Assembly (NCBI RefSeq): GCF_900108275.1 | Contig: NZ_FNVD01000004.1 | Span: 62,001 to 126,000 of the forward strand | DNA from: Jhaorihella thermophila | GTDB taxonomy: Bacteria; Pseudomonadota; Alphaproteobacteria; Rhodobacterales; Rhodobacteraceae | Direction: 5' to 3' | DNA: 64,000 nucleotides | Shown here: positions 1-7,332 of the stretch, one piece after another | Position numbering within the stretch: position 1 is the stretch's first letter | Layout: each line of letters opens with the position of its first letter | Made by a program: the position numbers and the translations under genes | Notes under the pieces: generated by a model | Told to the model about the DNA's origin: nothing | The model's database searches: none | The model's input: the letters and a program-made list of their open reading frames with translations, nothing else

Positions 1-114
1 GGCGGGGCGGATCCGCTGCTGGCCACCGGCGCGGACGGGCGCGCCGCGCTGGCCGTGACACTGGCGGTGCTGGAGGCCGGGGCCGAGGGACGCCCTGTGA
101 CGGTGACGCCGTGA
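1..114 (+). CDS. C-terminal end of a Gfo/Idh/MocA-type oxidoreductase (partial)
   Basis: Only the last 37 codons are in the window; the reading frame is open from base 1 to the TGA at 112-114. The tail contains a stretch ending TLAVLEAGAEGRPVTV, which resembles the C-terminal helix of NAD-dependent sugar or inositol dehydrogenases of the Gfo/Idh/MocA family, where an ALxVxxAxxxSxxxGRxV segment ends the protein. The stop overlaps the GTG start of the next gene, so the two are probably co-transcribed and translationally coupled. The family assignment rests on a short tail and is tentative. Confidence 0.5.
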   Translation, partial: GGADPLLATGADGRAALAVTLAVLEAGAEGRPVTVTP

Positions 115-1079
115 CCGCGCCCCCAACCCAGTCCCGCACCCTGCGCTGCGGCCTGATCGGGGCCAATATCGGCCGCTCGCGCTTTTCTGCGGGGTTGGAG
201 ACCTTGTGCGACCTTGCGGGGATCAGGTTGGACTTCACCGCAATCGACACGGCGGGAAAGCCGGCGTTCGACCTTGCCGGGACGGTCGCCGCCCTGCGGG
301 CCGAGGGCTGGGACGGCGTGGCCATCACTCATCCGTGGAAATCGGCGGCGGCGGACCTGATCGGGCGTGAGATTTCCATCGCGCCCGACACCGAGGGGGG
401 GCGCAATCGCGCCCGCCCTGGGGGGCGGGGTCGGGCGCGGTCCGGGCCTTCGGCCCGGACAGGATCGCAGGAAACGGCGACGCGCCTTGGCGCCGTCAAC
501 ACCCGGATCTTCACGCCGGACGGTATCGCCTGCGCCAACACCGATTGTTCCGGCTTCATAGCCGCGTGGCGCCATTTTTTCGGCGACAGTCCGCCGGGCA
601 GCGTGGCCATGGCCGGGGCAGGGGGCGTGGCCCGCGCCCTCGCCCCCGCGCTGGCCGAGCTCGGGGCCACCGAAATCACCGTCTGGGACACCGACCCCGC
701 CCGCGCCCGGGCGCTCGCCGCGCTGGTCGGCCCCGCCTGCCGGGCGATCCCGGCCGACAGGGCGCCGGAAGCGATCGCCACCGCCGACGGCCTCGTCAAC
801 GCCACCGCCTGCGGCATGGCGGGCTATCCGGCCTCGGCCTTCGCGCTGCCGCTGCCGAACCGACCCGCCTGGGCCTTCGATGCCGTCTATACCCCGGTAA
901 ACACGCGCTTTCTGTCCGCCGCGCGGGCGGCCGGGGCGCGGACCCTCACCGGGTTCGACCTGTTTCAACACATGGCGCTGGCCAGTTTCCGGGCGCTGAC
1001 CGGGATCGCCCCCGATCCCGTGTTCGCCCTGCCGAGACTTTCCGCGCTCAGACCAAAGGAGGAATACGACAATGCCTGA
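111..1079 (+). CDS. shikimate/quinate dehydrogenase family protein (AroE-like) with an internal insertion
   Basis: The 322-residue protein has the AroE fold signatures: an N-terminal substrate domain with GWDGVAITHPWK (family pattern G.NVT.P.K), a TRLGAVNT motif, and a glycine-rich NAD(P) site (MAGAGGVARALAPALAELG). It likely oxidises or reduces a shikimate- or quinate-like cyclic polyol acid. It sits in a catabolic-looking operon rather than an aromatic biosynthesis operon, so a role in quinate or cyclitol breakdown is as likely as one in chorismate synthesis. The family is usually about 270-290 residues; the extra length is an Arg/Gly-rich stretch around residues 95-124 that coincides with a palindromic DNA element. 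The GTG start overlaps the previous stop; the 3' end overlaps the next gene by 8 bp. Confidence 0.75.
   Translation: MTAPPTQSRTLRCGLIGANIGRSRFSAGLETLCDLAGIRLDFTAIDTAGKPAFDLAGTVAALRAEGWDGVAITHPWKSAAADLIGREISIAPDTEGGRNRARPGGRGRARSGPSARTGSQETATRLGAVNTRIFTPDGIACANTDCSGFIAAWRHFFGDSPPGSVAMAGAGGVARALAPALAELGATEITVWDTDPARARALAALVGPACRAIPADRAPEAIATADGLVNATACGMAGYPASAFALPLPNRPAWAFDAVYTPVNTRFLSAARAAGARTLTGFDLFQHMALASFRALTGIAPDPVFALPRLSALRPKEEYDNA
399..460 (+). repeat. palindromic element inserted in frame in the aroE-like gene
   Basis: Two strong inverted repeats lie back to back. The first has 6-bp arms (GGGCGC and GCGCCC, 399-414, loop AATC). The second has 9-bp arms (GTCCGGGCC at 440-448 and GGCCCGGAC at 452-460, loop TTC). 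Together with the G-rich linker they encode an Arg/Gly/Pro-rich peptide between the segments that in AroE relatives are nearly adjacent (before TRLGAVNT). The gene stays open on both sides. This looks like a REP-type mobile palindrome captured inside a coding sequence without a frameshift. No other copy of the 9-bp-arm palindrome was noticed in this window. Confidence 0.6.
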
Positions 1080-1956
1080 AGAACGAATCGGATTCATCGG
1101 CCTGGGCCTGATGGGCCGCGCCATGGTCGAATGCCTGCAAAAGAACGGCTATTCCGTCACCGTGATGGGCCACCGCGACCGCACCGGAGTCGAAGAAGCG
1201 CTGGCCCGCGGCGCGACCGAGGCGAAAACCGCCCGCGAACTGACCGAGGCAAGCGACATCGTGATGTTCTGCATGGGCACCTCCGACCAGGTTGAATCCC
1301 GCGTCTATGGCGAAGACGGCGTGCTGGCCGGGCTGCGACCGGGACAGATCGTGATCGACTTCGGCACCTCTCTGCCGGCCTCCACCAAGAAGATCGGCGC
1401 CGACATGGCGGCCAAGGGGGCGACCTATCTCGATGCGCCGCTGGGGCGCACGCCGGCGCATGCGGTGGAAGGGCTCTTGAACATCATGTGTTCGGGCGAC
1501 AAGGCCGCCTATGACCGGGTCAAGCCGATCCTCGATGTGCTGGGCGAGAATGTGTTCCACCTCGGGCCGCTGGGGGCGGGGCACACGATCAAGCTCATCA
1601 ACAACTTCTACGCCATGACCACCGCCTGCGCCATGTCCGAAGCCTTTGCCATGGCCGACCGCGCCGGGGTCGAGCGGCAAAAGCTCTATGACGTGATGGC
1701 CGCCGGGCCGAACCATTCGGGCATGATGGACTTCATCAAGGCCTATGCCATCGACGATCAGATCGCGCTGGCCTTTTCGGTGAAGAACGCGGCCAAGGAC
1801 GTGGGGTATTATGAACGGATGGCCGAGGATCTGGGCGCGCCGTCGCAGATGGCGGTCTGCGCCGACCGCGCCTTGAACACGGCGATCGCCGCGGGCAAGG
1901 GCGAAATGCTGGTCCCGCAGATGGTGGACTGGTTTGCAGGGGAGAAGAGCAAATGA
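1072..1956 (+). CDS. NAD-binding 3-hydroxyisobutyrate dehydrogenase family oxidoreductase
   Basis: This 294-residue beta-hydroxyacid dehydrogenase has the N-terminal dinucleotide motif GFIGLGLMGRAM, the substrate-binding segment around DAPLGRTPAHAVEG (family pattern DAPVSGG..GA..G), and the catalytic-lysine helix GAGHTIKLINNF (family pattern G.G...K..NN). It should oxidise a short beta-hydroxy acid with NAD(P). The second G of the usual SGG motif is replaced (LGRTP), so the substrate is not a standard one; 3-hydroxyisobutyrate is not assured. A good Shine-Dalgarno (AAGGAGGA, 1056-1062) precedes the ATG. The stop overlaps the next ATG (ATGA), giving a tight operon. Confidence 0.8.
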   Translation: MPEERIGFIGLGLMGRAMVECLQKNGYSVTVMGHRDRTGVEEALARGATEAKTARELTEASDIVMFCMGTSDQVESRVYGEDGVLAGLRPGQIVIDFGTSLPASTKKIGADMAAKGATYLDAPLGRTPAHAVEGLLNIMCSGDKAAYDRVKPILDVLGENVFHLGPLGAGHTIKLINNFYAMTTACAMSEAFAMADRAGVERQKLYDVMAAGPNHSGMMDFIKAYAIDDQIALAFSVKNAAKDVGYYERMAEDLGAPSQMAVCADRALNTAIAAGKGEMLVPQMVDWFAGEKSK

Positions 1957-2681
1957 ACCGGCTTGAGGGAAAGACCGCCTTTGTCACCGCGGCGGGACAG
2001 GGGATCGGTCGGGCCATCGCCACGGCCTTTGTGGCCGAGGGCGCGCGGGTCATCGCCACCGATCTCGATGGGTCCAAGCTCGACGGGATCGGCGCGGCGG
2101 CGACCATGGCGCTGGACGTGACCGACAAGGATGCCGCGCAGGCGGCGGTCCGGGATGCCGCGCCGGACATTCTGGTGAACTGCGCGGGCTTTGTCCATCA
2201 CGGCACGATTCTGGAGGCCACGGACGAAGAGCTGGATTTTGCCTGGGCGCTCAACGTCCGCGCCATGTTCCACACCATGCAGGCGGCGATCCCCGGCATG
2301 ATCGAACGCGGCGGCGGGTCGATCGTCAACATCTCGTCGGTGGTCTCTTCGCTGATCGCCGCGCCCAACCGCTGCGTCTATGGCACCACCAAGGCGGCGG
2401 TGATCGGCTTGACCAAGTCGGTCGCGGCGGACTTCGTCACCCAAGGCGTGCGCGCCAACGCGATCTGCCCCGGCACGGTTGAAAGTCCGTCCCTGCACGA
2501 CCGGCTGCGGGCCACGGGCGACTATGACAAGGCGATGCGCGACTTCATCGCCCGCCAGCCGATGGGCAGGATCGGCCGGGCCGAGGAAATCGCCGCACTC
2601 GCGGTCTATCTGGGGTCCGATGAAAGCGCCTTTACCACCGGCCAGACGCATATCATCGACGGCGGCTGGGCCAACGCCTGA
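1953..2681 (+). CDS. short-chain dehydrogenase/reductase, 2-keto-3-deoxy-L-fuconate dehydrogenase/BDH2-like
   Basis: The 242-residue classical SDR has a cofactor loop TAAGQGIGRAIA, an NCAG motif, the catalytic serine in IVNISSV, and YGTTK as the Y-x3-K pair. The acidic residue after beta-2 (IATDLDGSK) points to NAD rather than NADP. Overall it resembles the DHRS6/BDH2 and 2-keto-3-deoxy-L-fuconate dehydrogenase group, known to oxidise sugar-acid or hydroxybutyrate-type substrates. With the AroE-like, hydroxyacid dehydrogenase and Gfo/Idh/MocA genes upstream it completes a set of oxidoreductases for one carbohydrate-derived acid. The exact substrate is not visible. Confidence 0.8.
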   Translation: MNRLEGKTAFVTAAGQGIGRAIATAFVAEGARVIATDLDGSKLDGIGAAATMALDVTDKDAAQAAVRDAAPDILVNCAGFVHHGTILEATDEELDFAWALNVRAMFHTMQAAIPGMIERGGGSIVNISSVVSSLIAAPNRCVYGTTKAAVIGLTKSVAADFVTQGVRANAICPGTVESPSLHDRLRATGDYDKAMRDFIARQPMGRIGRAEEIAALAVYLGSDESAFTTGQTHIIDGGWANA

Positions 2682-2709
2682 CGCCGATGCCCGGTCCGCC
2701 CCCTCGCGA

Positions 2710-2730
2710 GGACCGCCCCGGGGCGGGTCC
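2710..2730 (+). terminator. possible weak terminator hairpin after the SDR operon
   Basis: An imperfect inverted repeat (GGACC-GCCCC then GGGGC-G-GGTCC) begins 28 bp after the SDR stop. It is followed only by CTTGCG, not a real U tract, so it may be a Rho-assisted or non-functional hairpin. Confidence 0.3.
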
Positions 2731-2776
2731 TTGCGTTCGCGGCGCGGAGGCGTGGCATGAAATTCTCAAACCCGTC

Positions 2777-2805
2777 TTGCAATATTCTCGAACATCGCGT
2801 ACCTG
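2777..2805 (+). promoter_or_regulatory. candidate promoter of tRNA-Cys
   Basis: TTGCAA (2777-2782) and TACCTG (2800-2805) are separated by 17 bp and end 20 bp before the mature tRNA 5' end, where a sigma-70-type tRNA promoter is expected. The -10 match is only fair. Confidence 0.35.
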
Positions 2806-2825
2806 CCTAAAGCACCACTGGAAAA

Positions 2826-2899
2826 GGCGAGTTGGCGGAGTGGTGACGCAGCGGATTGCAAATCCGTGTACACCGGTTCGATTCCGGTACTCGCCTCCA
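2826..2899 (+). tRNA. tRNA-Cys (GCA)
   Basis: The 74-nt gene folds as a cloverleaf: a 7-bp acceptor stem (GGCGAGT with ACTCGCC), an anticodon loop TTGCAAA giving anticodon GCA, a T arm with the GGTTCGATTCC segment, and an encoded 3' CCA. It is a single tRNA between the SDR operon and the acetyltransferase gene. I saw no direct repeat of its 3' end nearby that would mark an integrated element. Confidence 0.95.
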
Positions 2900-3108
2900 T
2901 CTCCCCGCAAAACCCTGACGCCGCGACCGGATGCTTGGCCATCGGATCGCCCTCGTTCAGGTCGGCGGCGACGAACCGCTTGATGCAGGTCAAGGCCGGC
3001 GACCTCTGCGGGACGTATTCCGCAGCCTGGGTCGGTTCGATGCCACGCCCGCCGCGACCGGTGCCGGGCAAGGCTTGAATCGGCAGAAATTTTCGACCCC
3101 GGAGTTTC

Positions 3109-5793
3109 ATGATGATCCGATCTCCTCTTGCCCCGCTGTTCGATCCGGGATCGGTCGCCGTGTTCGGCGCCTCCGACAACCCCGCCAGCGTCGGGGGCCG
3201 TGTCCTCGCCAATATCCGCCGCGCCGGGTTCGGAGGGCGGCTCTATCCGGTCAATCCCAAACATGACCGGCTGGGCGACATGCCCTGTTACCCCGACCTT
3301 GCCAGCACAGGGGCTCGGGTCGACCTGGCGGTGATCGCCACGCCTGCCCAGACCGTGCCCGATATCCTGCGGCAATGCGGCGAGGCCGGCACGCGCCACG
3401 CGGTCATCCTGTCGGCCGGCTTTGGCGAGGGCGGCGGGCCGGGGGCCGAGAACGTGGCCCCCCTGAAAGAGGCCGCGGCGCGGCATGGCGTGCGTTTTCT
3501 GGGGCCGAACTGCGTGGGGCTGGTGCGACCGTGGCTGGGACTGGACGCGACCTTTCTGCGGTCGGAAACCCCGCCGGGGGGGCTGGCGCTGGTGTCGCAG
3601 TCGGGGGCGCTGTGTTCGGCCATATCGGACTGGGCCGAGCCGCACGGGCTGGGCTTTTCGGCGCTGGTATCGATGGGCAACGCGCTGAACATCGACTTTG
3701 GCGACGTTCTCTATTTCCTGGCCAACGACCCCAAGACCCATGCCATCCTGCTCTATGTCGAAGGTATCCGCGATGCGGCGTCGTTCATCTCGGCGCTGCG
3801 CCATGCGGCGCGGCTCAAGCCGGTGATCGTGCTCAAGGCCGGGCGCAATGTGCAAAGCTCGGCGGCGGCGCACACCCATACCGGGGCGCTGATCGGCGAT
3901 GACGCGGTGTTCGACGCGGCGCTGTCGCGCGCCGGCGCGGTACGCGCGCGCAGCTTCGGGCACCTGTTTTCGGCCGCCGAAATCCTCGCGCCGGGGAAAC
4001 GCGCGCGCGGCAACCGGCTGGGGATCATCACCAATGGCGGCGGAGCCGGCGTTCTGGCGGCGGACAGGGCCGGCGATCTGCGGGTCGATCTGCCGGCGCC
4101 GTCCAGGGCCACGATCGAGGCGCTGGACAAGGTGCTGCCGCCCTATTGGTCGCGGTCCAATCCGCTGGACATTCTCGGCGATGCGCGGCCCGAACAGTTC
4201 AAGGCCGCGGTCGAGGCCGCGCTGCGCGATCCCGGCTTCAACGGCGTTCTGGTCATGCTGACGCCGCAGGCAATGACCGACGCCACCGCCGCCGCGCAGG
4301 CGCTGGTGGATGCGATCCCCAAGCGCACGCACAAGCCTGTCCTGGCCTGCTGGATGGGCGAAACCGCCGTGGCCGAGGCACGCCGACTGCTGTCCTCGAA
4401 CGGGATCCCGGACTTCACCACCCCCGAAAGCGCGGTCGAGGCATTTTCCTATCTGGCCGAGCATCACCGCAACCGGATGCTCGCGCTCGAGGTGCCGGGG
4501 CCGCTGCATGACGATCTGCCGCCCGACACCGAAGGGGCGCGCATGATCATCGAAGGCGCCCTGGCCGAAGGCCGCCACATGCTGTCGGACATCGAATCCA
4601 AGGCGGTGCTGCGGGCCTTTCACATCCCGATCAACCTGACCATCGAGGCCGAAACCGCCTCGGAGGCGCTGATCGCGGCTGAATCAGTAGGCTATCCGGT
4701 GGCGATCAAGATCAACTCGCCGCAGATCGTGCACAAATCCGACATCGGCGGGGTCCGGCTGAACGTGCATACCGCCGCCGATGTGAAACTGGCCTTTCGC
4801 GATCTCGTGGAGACAGCAAGGCGCGAGCGGCCCGACGCCACGATCAAGGGCGTCACCGTGGAAAGGATGGCGCATGTCGAGGATGCGCGCGAGTTGTTGG
4901 TGGGGGTCAGCCGCGACGCGGTGTTCGGTCCCGTGATCGTGTTCGGCGCGGGCGGCACGATGGTCGAGGTTCTGCGCGACAGCGCCGTGACGCTGCCCCC
5001 GCTGAACGAGGTGCTGGCCAACCGGCTGATCAACCGCACCCGCGTCGCCCGCCTGCTGGATGCGTTCCGCGACCGCCCGGCGGTGGACCGCAAGGCGGTG
5101 ATCGACGTCCTGCTGCGGGTGTCGGACATGGTGTGCGAACTGCCCGAGATAACCGAGCTTGACATCAACCCGCTGGTTGCCGGGCCCGGCGGCGTTCTGG
5201 CCGTTGATGCCCGGATCGGCATCGCCCGCCCGCCGGCCCGCCACGGCCCTTATGACCACATGGCGATCCATCCTTATCCGCGACACCTGGTGCAGCGCGT
5301 GCACCTGACCGACGGCACGCCCCTGACCATCCGGCCGATCCGCCCCGAGGACGCCCAGGCCGAGGCCGCGTTCGTGCGTGACCTGTCGGACGAGGCCAAG
5401 CGGTTCCGCTTCATGGGCTCGGTTGCCGAACTGTCGCCGGAGATGCTGGCCCAATTCACCCAGATCGACTATCGCCGCGAGATGGCGCTGGTCGCGGTCA
5501 TCGAACGGGACGGCAAGCCCGAACAGCTGGGCGTGGCGCGCTATACGATCAACCCCGACAACACCAGCTGCGAATTCGCGATCGTGGTGTCCGACAGGTT
5601 CCAGACCCGGGGGCTGGGTACGCGTCTGATGAAGGCGCTGATCGACGCCGCCCGCCAGCACGGGTTGAGCCGGATCACCGGCACCGTGCTGCGCGACAAT
5701 GCGCCGATGCTCAAGCTGATGGAAGAGCTGGGCTTTTCCCAGCAGCGCGACCCGGAGGACCCGGATTGCGTGATCGTGGACCTGCCGATCTGA
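3109..5793 (+). CDS. pat: protein lysine acetyltransferase (NDP-forming acyl-CoA synthetase + GNAT)
   Basis: The 894-residue protein has four parts: an N-terminal CoA-binding Rossmann domain (FDPGSVAVFGASDNP), a succinyl-CoA-ligase-like domain with the usual His segment (THTGALIGDDAVFD), an ATP-grasp domain (VGYPVAIKINSPQIVHKSD; ELDINPL), and a C-terminal GNAT domain from about residue 730 with the acetyl-CoA motif QTRGLGTRL. This is the layout of the Pat enzymes that acetylate and switch off acyl-CoA synthetases. The synthetase part is usually inactive in Pat, although the family name suggests acetate-CoA ligase. A histone-deacetylase-like gene starts 9 bp after the stop. Two ATGs occur at the start; CGGAG lies 7 bp upstream of the first. 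Confidence 0.85.
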   Translation: MMIRSPLAPLFDPGSVAVFGASDNPASVGGRVLANIRRAGFGGRLYPVNPKHDRLGDMPCYPDLASTGARVDLAVIATPAQTVPDILRQCGEAGTRHAVILSAGFGEGGGPGAENVAPLKEAAARHGVRFLGPNCVGLVRPWLGLDATFLRSETPPGGLALVSQSGALCSAISDWAEPHGLGFSALVSMGNALNIDFGDVLYFLANDPKTHAILLYVEGIRDAASFISALRHAARLKPVIVLKAGRNVQSSAAAHTHTGALIGDDAVFDAALSRAGAVRARSFGHLFSAAEILAPGKRARGNRLGIITNGGGAGVLAADRAGDLRVDLPAPSRATIEALDKVLPPYWSRSNPLDILGDARPEQFKAAVEAALRDPGFNGVLVMLTPQAMTDATAAAQALVDAIPKRTHKPVLACWMGETAVAEARRLLSSNGIPDFTTPESAVEAFSYLAEHHRNRMLALEVPGPLHDDLPPDTEGARMIIEGALAEGRHMLSDIESKAVLRAFHIPINLTIEAETASEALIAAESVGYPVAIKINSPQIVHKSDIGGVRLNVHTAADVKLAFRDLVETARRERPDATIKGVTVERMAHVEDARELLVGVSRDAVFGPVIVFGAGGTMVEVLRDSAVTLPPLNEVLANRLINRTRVARLLDAFRDRPAVDRKAVIDVLLRVSDMVCELPEITELDINPLVAGPGGVLAVDARIGIARPPARHGPYDHMAIHPYPRHLVQRVHLTDGTPLTIRPIRPEDAQAEAAFVRDLSDEAKRFRFMGSVAELSPEMLAQFTQIDYRREMALVAVIERDGKPEQLGVARYTINPDNTSCEFAIVVSDRFQTRGLGTRLMKALIDAARQHGLSRITGTVLRDNAPMLKLMEELGFSQQRDPEDPDCVIVDLPI

Positions 5794-5802
5794 GGGCGCA
5801 GG

Positions 5803-6720
5803 ATGCTGGGGTTCATTTCTCATCCCGACTGCCGGCTGCACGATACCGGATCGCTGCACCCGGAATCGGCCGAACGGCTGGACGTGATCGGCAATCAGCT
5901 CATCATGTCGGGGCTGGATTACGTGCTGCGCCACCATGATGCGCCCGAAGCCACGCGGGAACAGCTCGAACGGGTCCATGACCCTGCCTATCTGGACCAG
6001 CTGTTCGCCACCGATACAAGCCGGGGGCCGGTGGCGATCGACGGCGACACGGTGCTGTCGGCGGGTTCGATCCGGGCCGCGCTCTTGGCGGCGGGGGCGG
6101 GCGTGCTGGGCGTGGACCTGATCATGCGGGGCGAGGCGAACCCGGTCTTTTGCGCCATTCGCCCGCCCGGCCACCACGCCACGCGCGACCGCGCGATGGG
6201 GTTCTGTCTGTTCAACAACATCGCCGTCGCCGCGGCACACGCGCTGGCGGAACACGGGCTGCGCCGAATCGCGATCCTGGATTTCGACGTGCACCACGGC
6301 AACGGCACCGAAGACATCTTTCACAGCGACGACCGCGTGCTGTTCTGTTCGGCCTTTCAGCACCCGTTCTATCCGTTCACCGGCCACGAAAGCGATGCGA
6401 CCAACCTGGTGGACGTTCCGCTGCCGGCGGGAACCGGCGGCCCGGCGTTTCGTGCCGCGATCGAGGCGCACTGGCTGCCGGCGCTGGAACGGTTCAGGCC
6501 CGAGTTCATATTTGTCTCGGCGGGGTTCGATGCGCACGCGATGGACGACATGTCCCATCTTGCCCTGTTCGAAGCCGATTATGCCTGGCTGAGCCGGCAG
6601 ATCGTCCAGGTCGCCGACCGGTTCGCCCAAGGGCGGGTTCTGACGATGCTCGAAGGCGGCTATGACCCCGGATCCCTGGCGCGCAGCGTGGTGGCCTATG
6701 TCAAGGCGCAACTGGACTGA
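5803..6720 (+). CDS. histone deacetylase family (AcuC/LdaA-like) lysine deacetylase
   Basis: The 305-residue zinc-dependent deacetylase has the class I/II HDAC signatures: RPPGHHAT, LDFDVHHGNGTEDIF (zinc-binding Asp and His), SAGFDAH (second zinc Asp) and a late GGY tyrosine motif. It follows the Pat-type acetyltransferase by 9 bp and should be co-transcribed. The pair would form a reversible protein-acetylation switch for acyl-CoA synthetases. In Rhodopseudomonas palustris an HDAC-family enzyme, LdaA, is known to reverse Pat acetylation. Polyamine or acetoin-type substrates remain possible for members of this family. Confidence 0.85.
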   Translation: MLGFISHPDCRLHDTGSLHPESAERLDVIGNQLIMSGLDYVLRHHDAPEATREQLERVHDPAYLDQLFATDTSRGPVAIDGDTVLSAGSIRAALLAAGAGVLGVDLIMRGEANPVFCAIRPPGHHATRDRAMGFCLFNNIAVAAAHALAEHGLRRIAILDFDVHHGNGTEDIFHSDDRVLFCSAFQHPFYPFTGHESDATNLVDVPLPAGTGGPAFRAAIEAHWLPALERFRPEFIFVSAGFDAHAMDDMSHLALFEADYAWLSRQIVQVADRFAQGRVLTMLEGGYDPGSLARSVVAYVKAQLD

Positions 6721-6761
6721 CCCCCTGTCGCCTTGATCCGGCGGCGCCGGCGGCGATGGGT

Positions 6762-7184
6762 CTAATCCGCCTGCTGCAGCGCGTCGATTACGGCGCAGTC
6801 GGGCACCTCGTCGCCCGTGCATCGCGATACGGTTTCGCTCAGAACCCTTTCGATCCGCCGCAGATCGGCGATCTTGGCGCGCACGGCTTCGATATGCCGC
6901 TGCGCCAGCGCCTGCACATCCGGGCATGTCCCCGCCCGGCCGTCCACCAGATCCAGCAGATCGCGGGTTTCCTCCAGCGTAAAGCCCAGATCCCGCGCCC
7001 GCATCACGAACCGCAGCCGCGCAACATGGCTTTCGTCATAGACGCGATAGTTGCGGGCCGTGCGCGGCGGCGGGGGCATGATGCCGATGTTTTCGTAATA
7101 ACGGATGGTCTCCAGATTGCAGCCGGTCAGCCGCGCGAGTTCGGACCGGCGCAACCCTCTTACCTTTCCGCGACCGTCATTCAT
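6762..7184 (-). CDS. merR: MerR-type mercury-responsive regulator
   Basis: The 140-residue MerR-family protein has an N-terminal winged helix (SELARLTGCNLETIRYYENIG), a long dimerisation helix and a C-terminal metal loop. Three cysteines, C87 (GTCPD), C122 (SRCTG) and C130 (PDCAV), match the spacing of the three mercury-binding cysteines of MerR. The frame is open further upstream, but the ATG at 7184 puts the HTH in its normal place and leaves the divergent promoter free. The gene diverges from merA with the operator between them. Lead or zinc sensing is possible, but the CC-ended MerA partner argues for Hg(II). Confidence 0.85.
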   Translation of the reverse strand: MNDGRGKVRGLRRSELARLTGCNLETIRYYENIGIMPPPPRTARNYRVYDESHVARLRFVMRARDLGFTLEETRDLLDLVDGRAGTCPDVQALAQRHIEAVRAKIADLRRIERVLSETVSRCTGDEVPDCAVIDALQQAD

Positions 7185-7195
7185 GCGTTTTCCCG

Positions 7196-7226
7196 TTGAG
7201 TCTGTATGAACTACAGAGCGTAAGCA
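7196..7226 (+). promoter_or_regulatory. MerR-type promoter and operator for merA
   Basis: TTGAGT (7196-7201) and TAAGCA (7221-7226) are separated by exactly 19 bp, the over-long spacer of MerR-controlled promoters (Tn501 mer: TTGACT, 19 bp, TAAGGT). The spacer holds the dyad TCTGTA-N5-TACAGA (7201-7206, 7212-7217), where MerR would bind and untwist DNA. The promoter points at merA and ends 106 bp before its ATG. Confidence 0.85.
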
Positions 7227-7332
7227 GGCTTTATCGACATGACAAGGACGATTCGATCGTGACCGGGGCGGAGCCGTCCGTCCCGGCCATGCCGGATCCG
7301 ATCCCGGGTGATCGCAAGAGAAAGACAAGACC

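Noticed and set aside
329-817. Minus-strand frame opposite the AroE-like gene
   Set aside because: It is the GC-driven antisense shadow of a recognised gene; the composition is Ala/Arg/Pro-rich without a family motif. Many similar antisense frames across the window were dropped for the same reason.
2826-2899. tRNA-Cys as the attachment site of an integrated element
   Set aside because: No integrase gene and no repeat of the tRNA 3' end were seen in the flanks.
2766-3212. Minus-strand open frame over the tRNA-Cys region
   Set aside because: Its GIEPVYTDLQSAASPLRQ stretch is the reverse translation of tRNA-Cys, a well-known false gene. No start signal supports the rest.
2653-4623. 656-codon minus-strand frame opposite the acetyltransferase gene
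   Set aside because: Long but rich in Arg/Gly/His with no domain; the plus strand encodes a clear four-domain protein.
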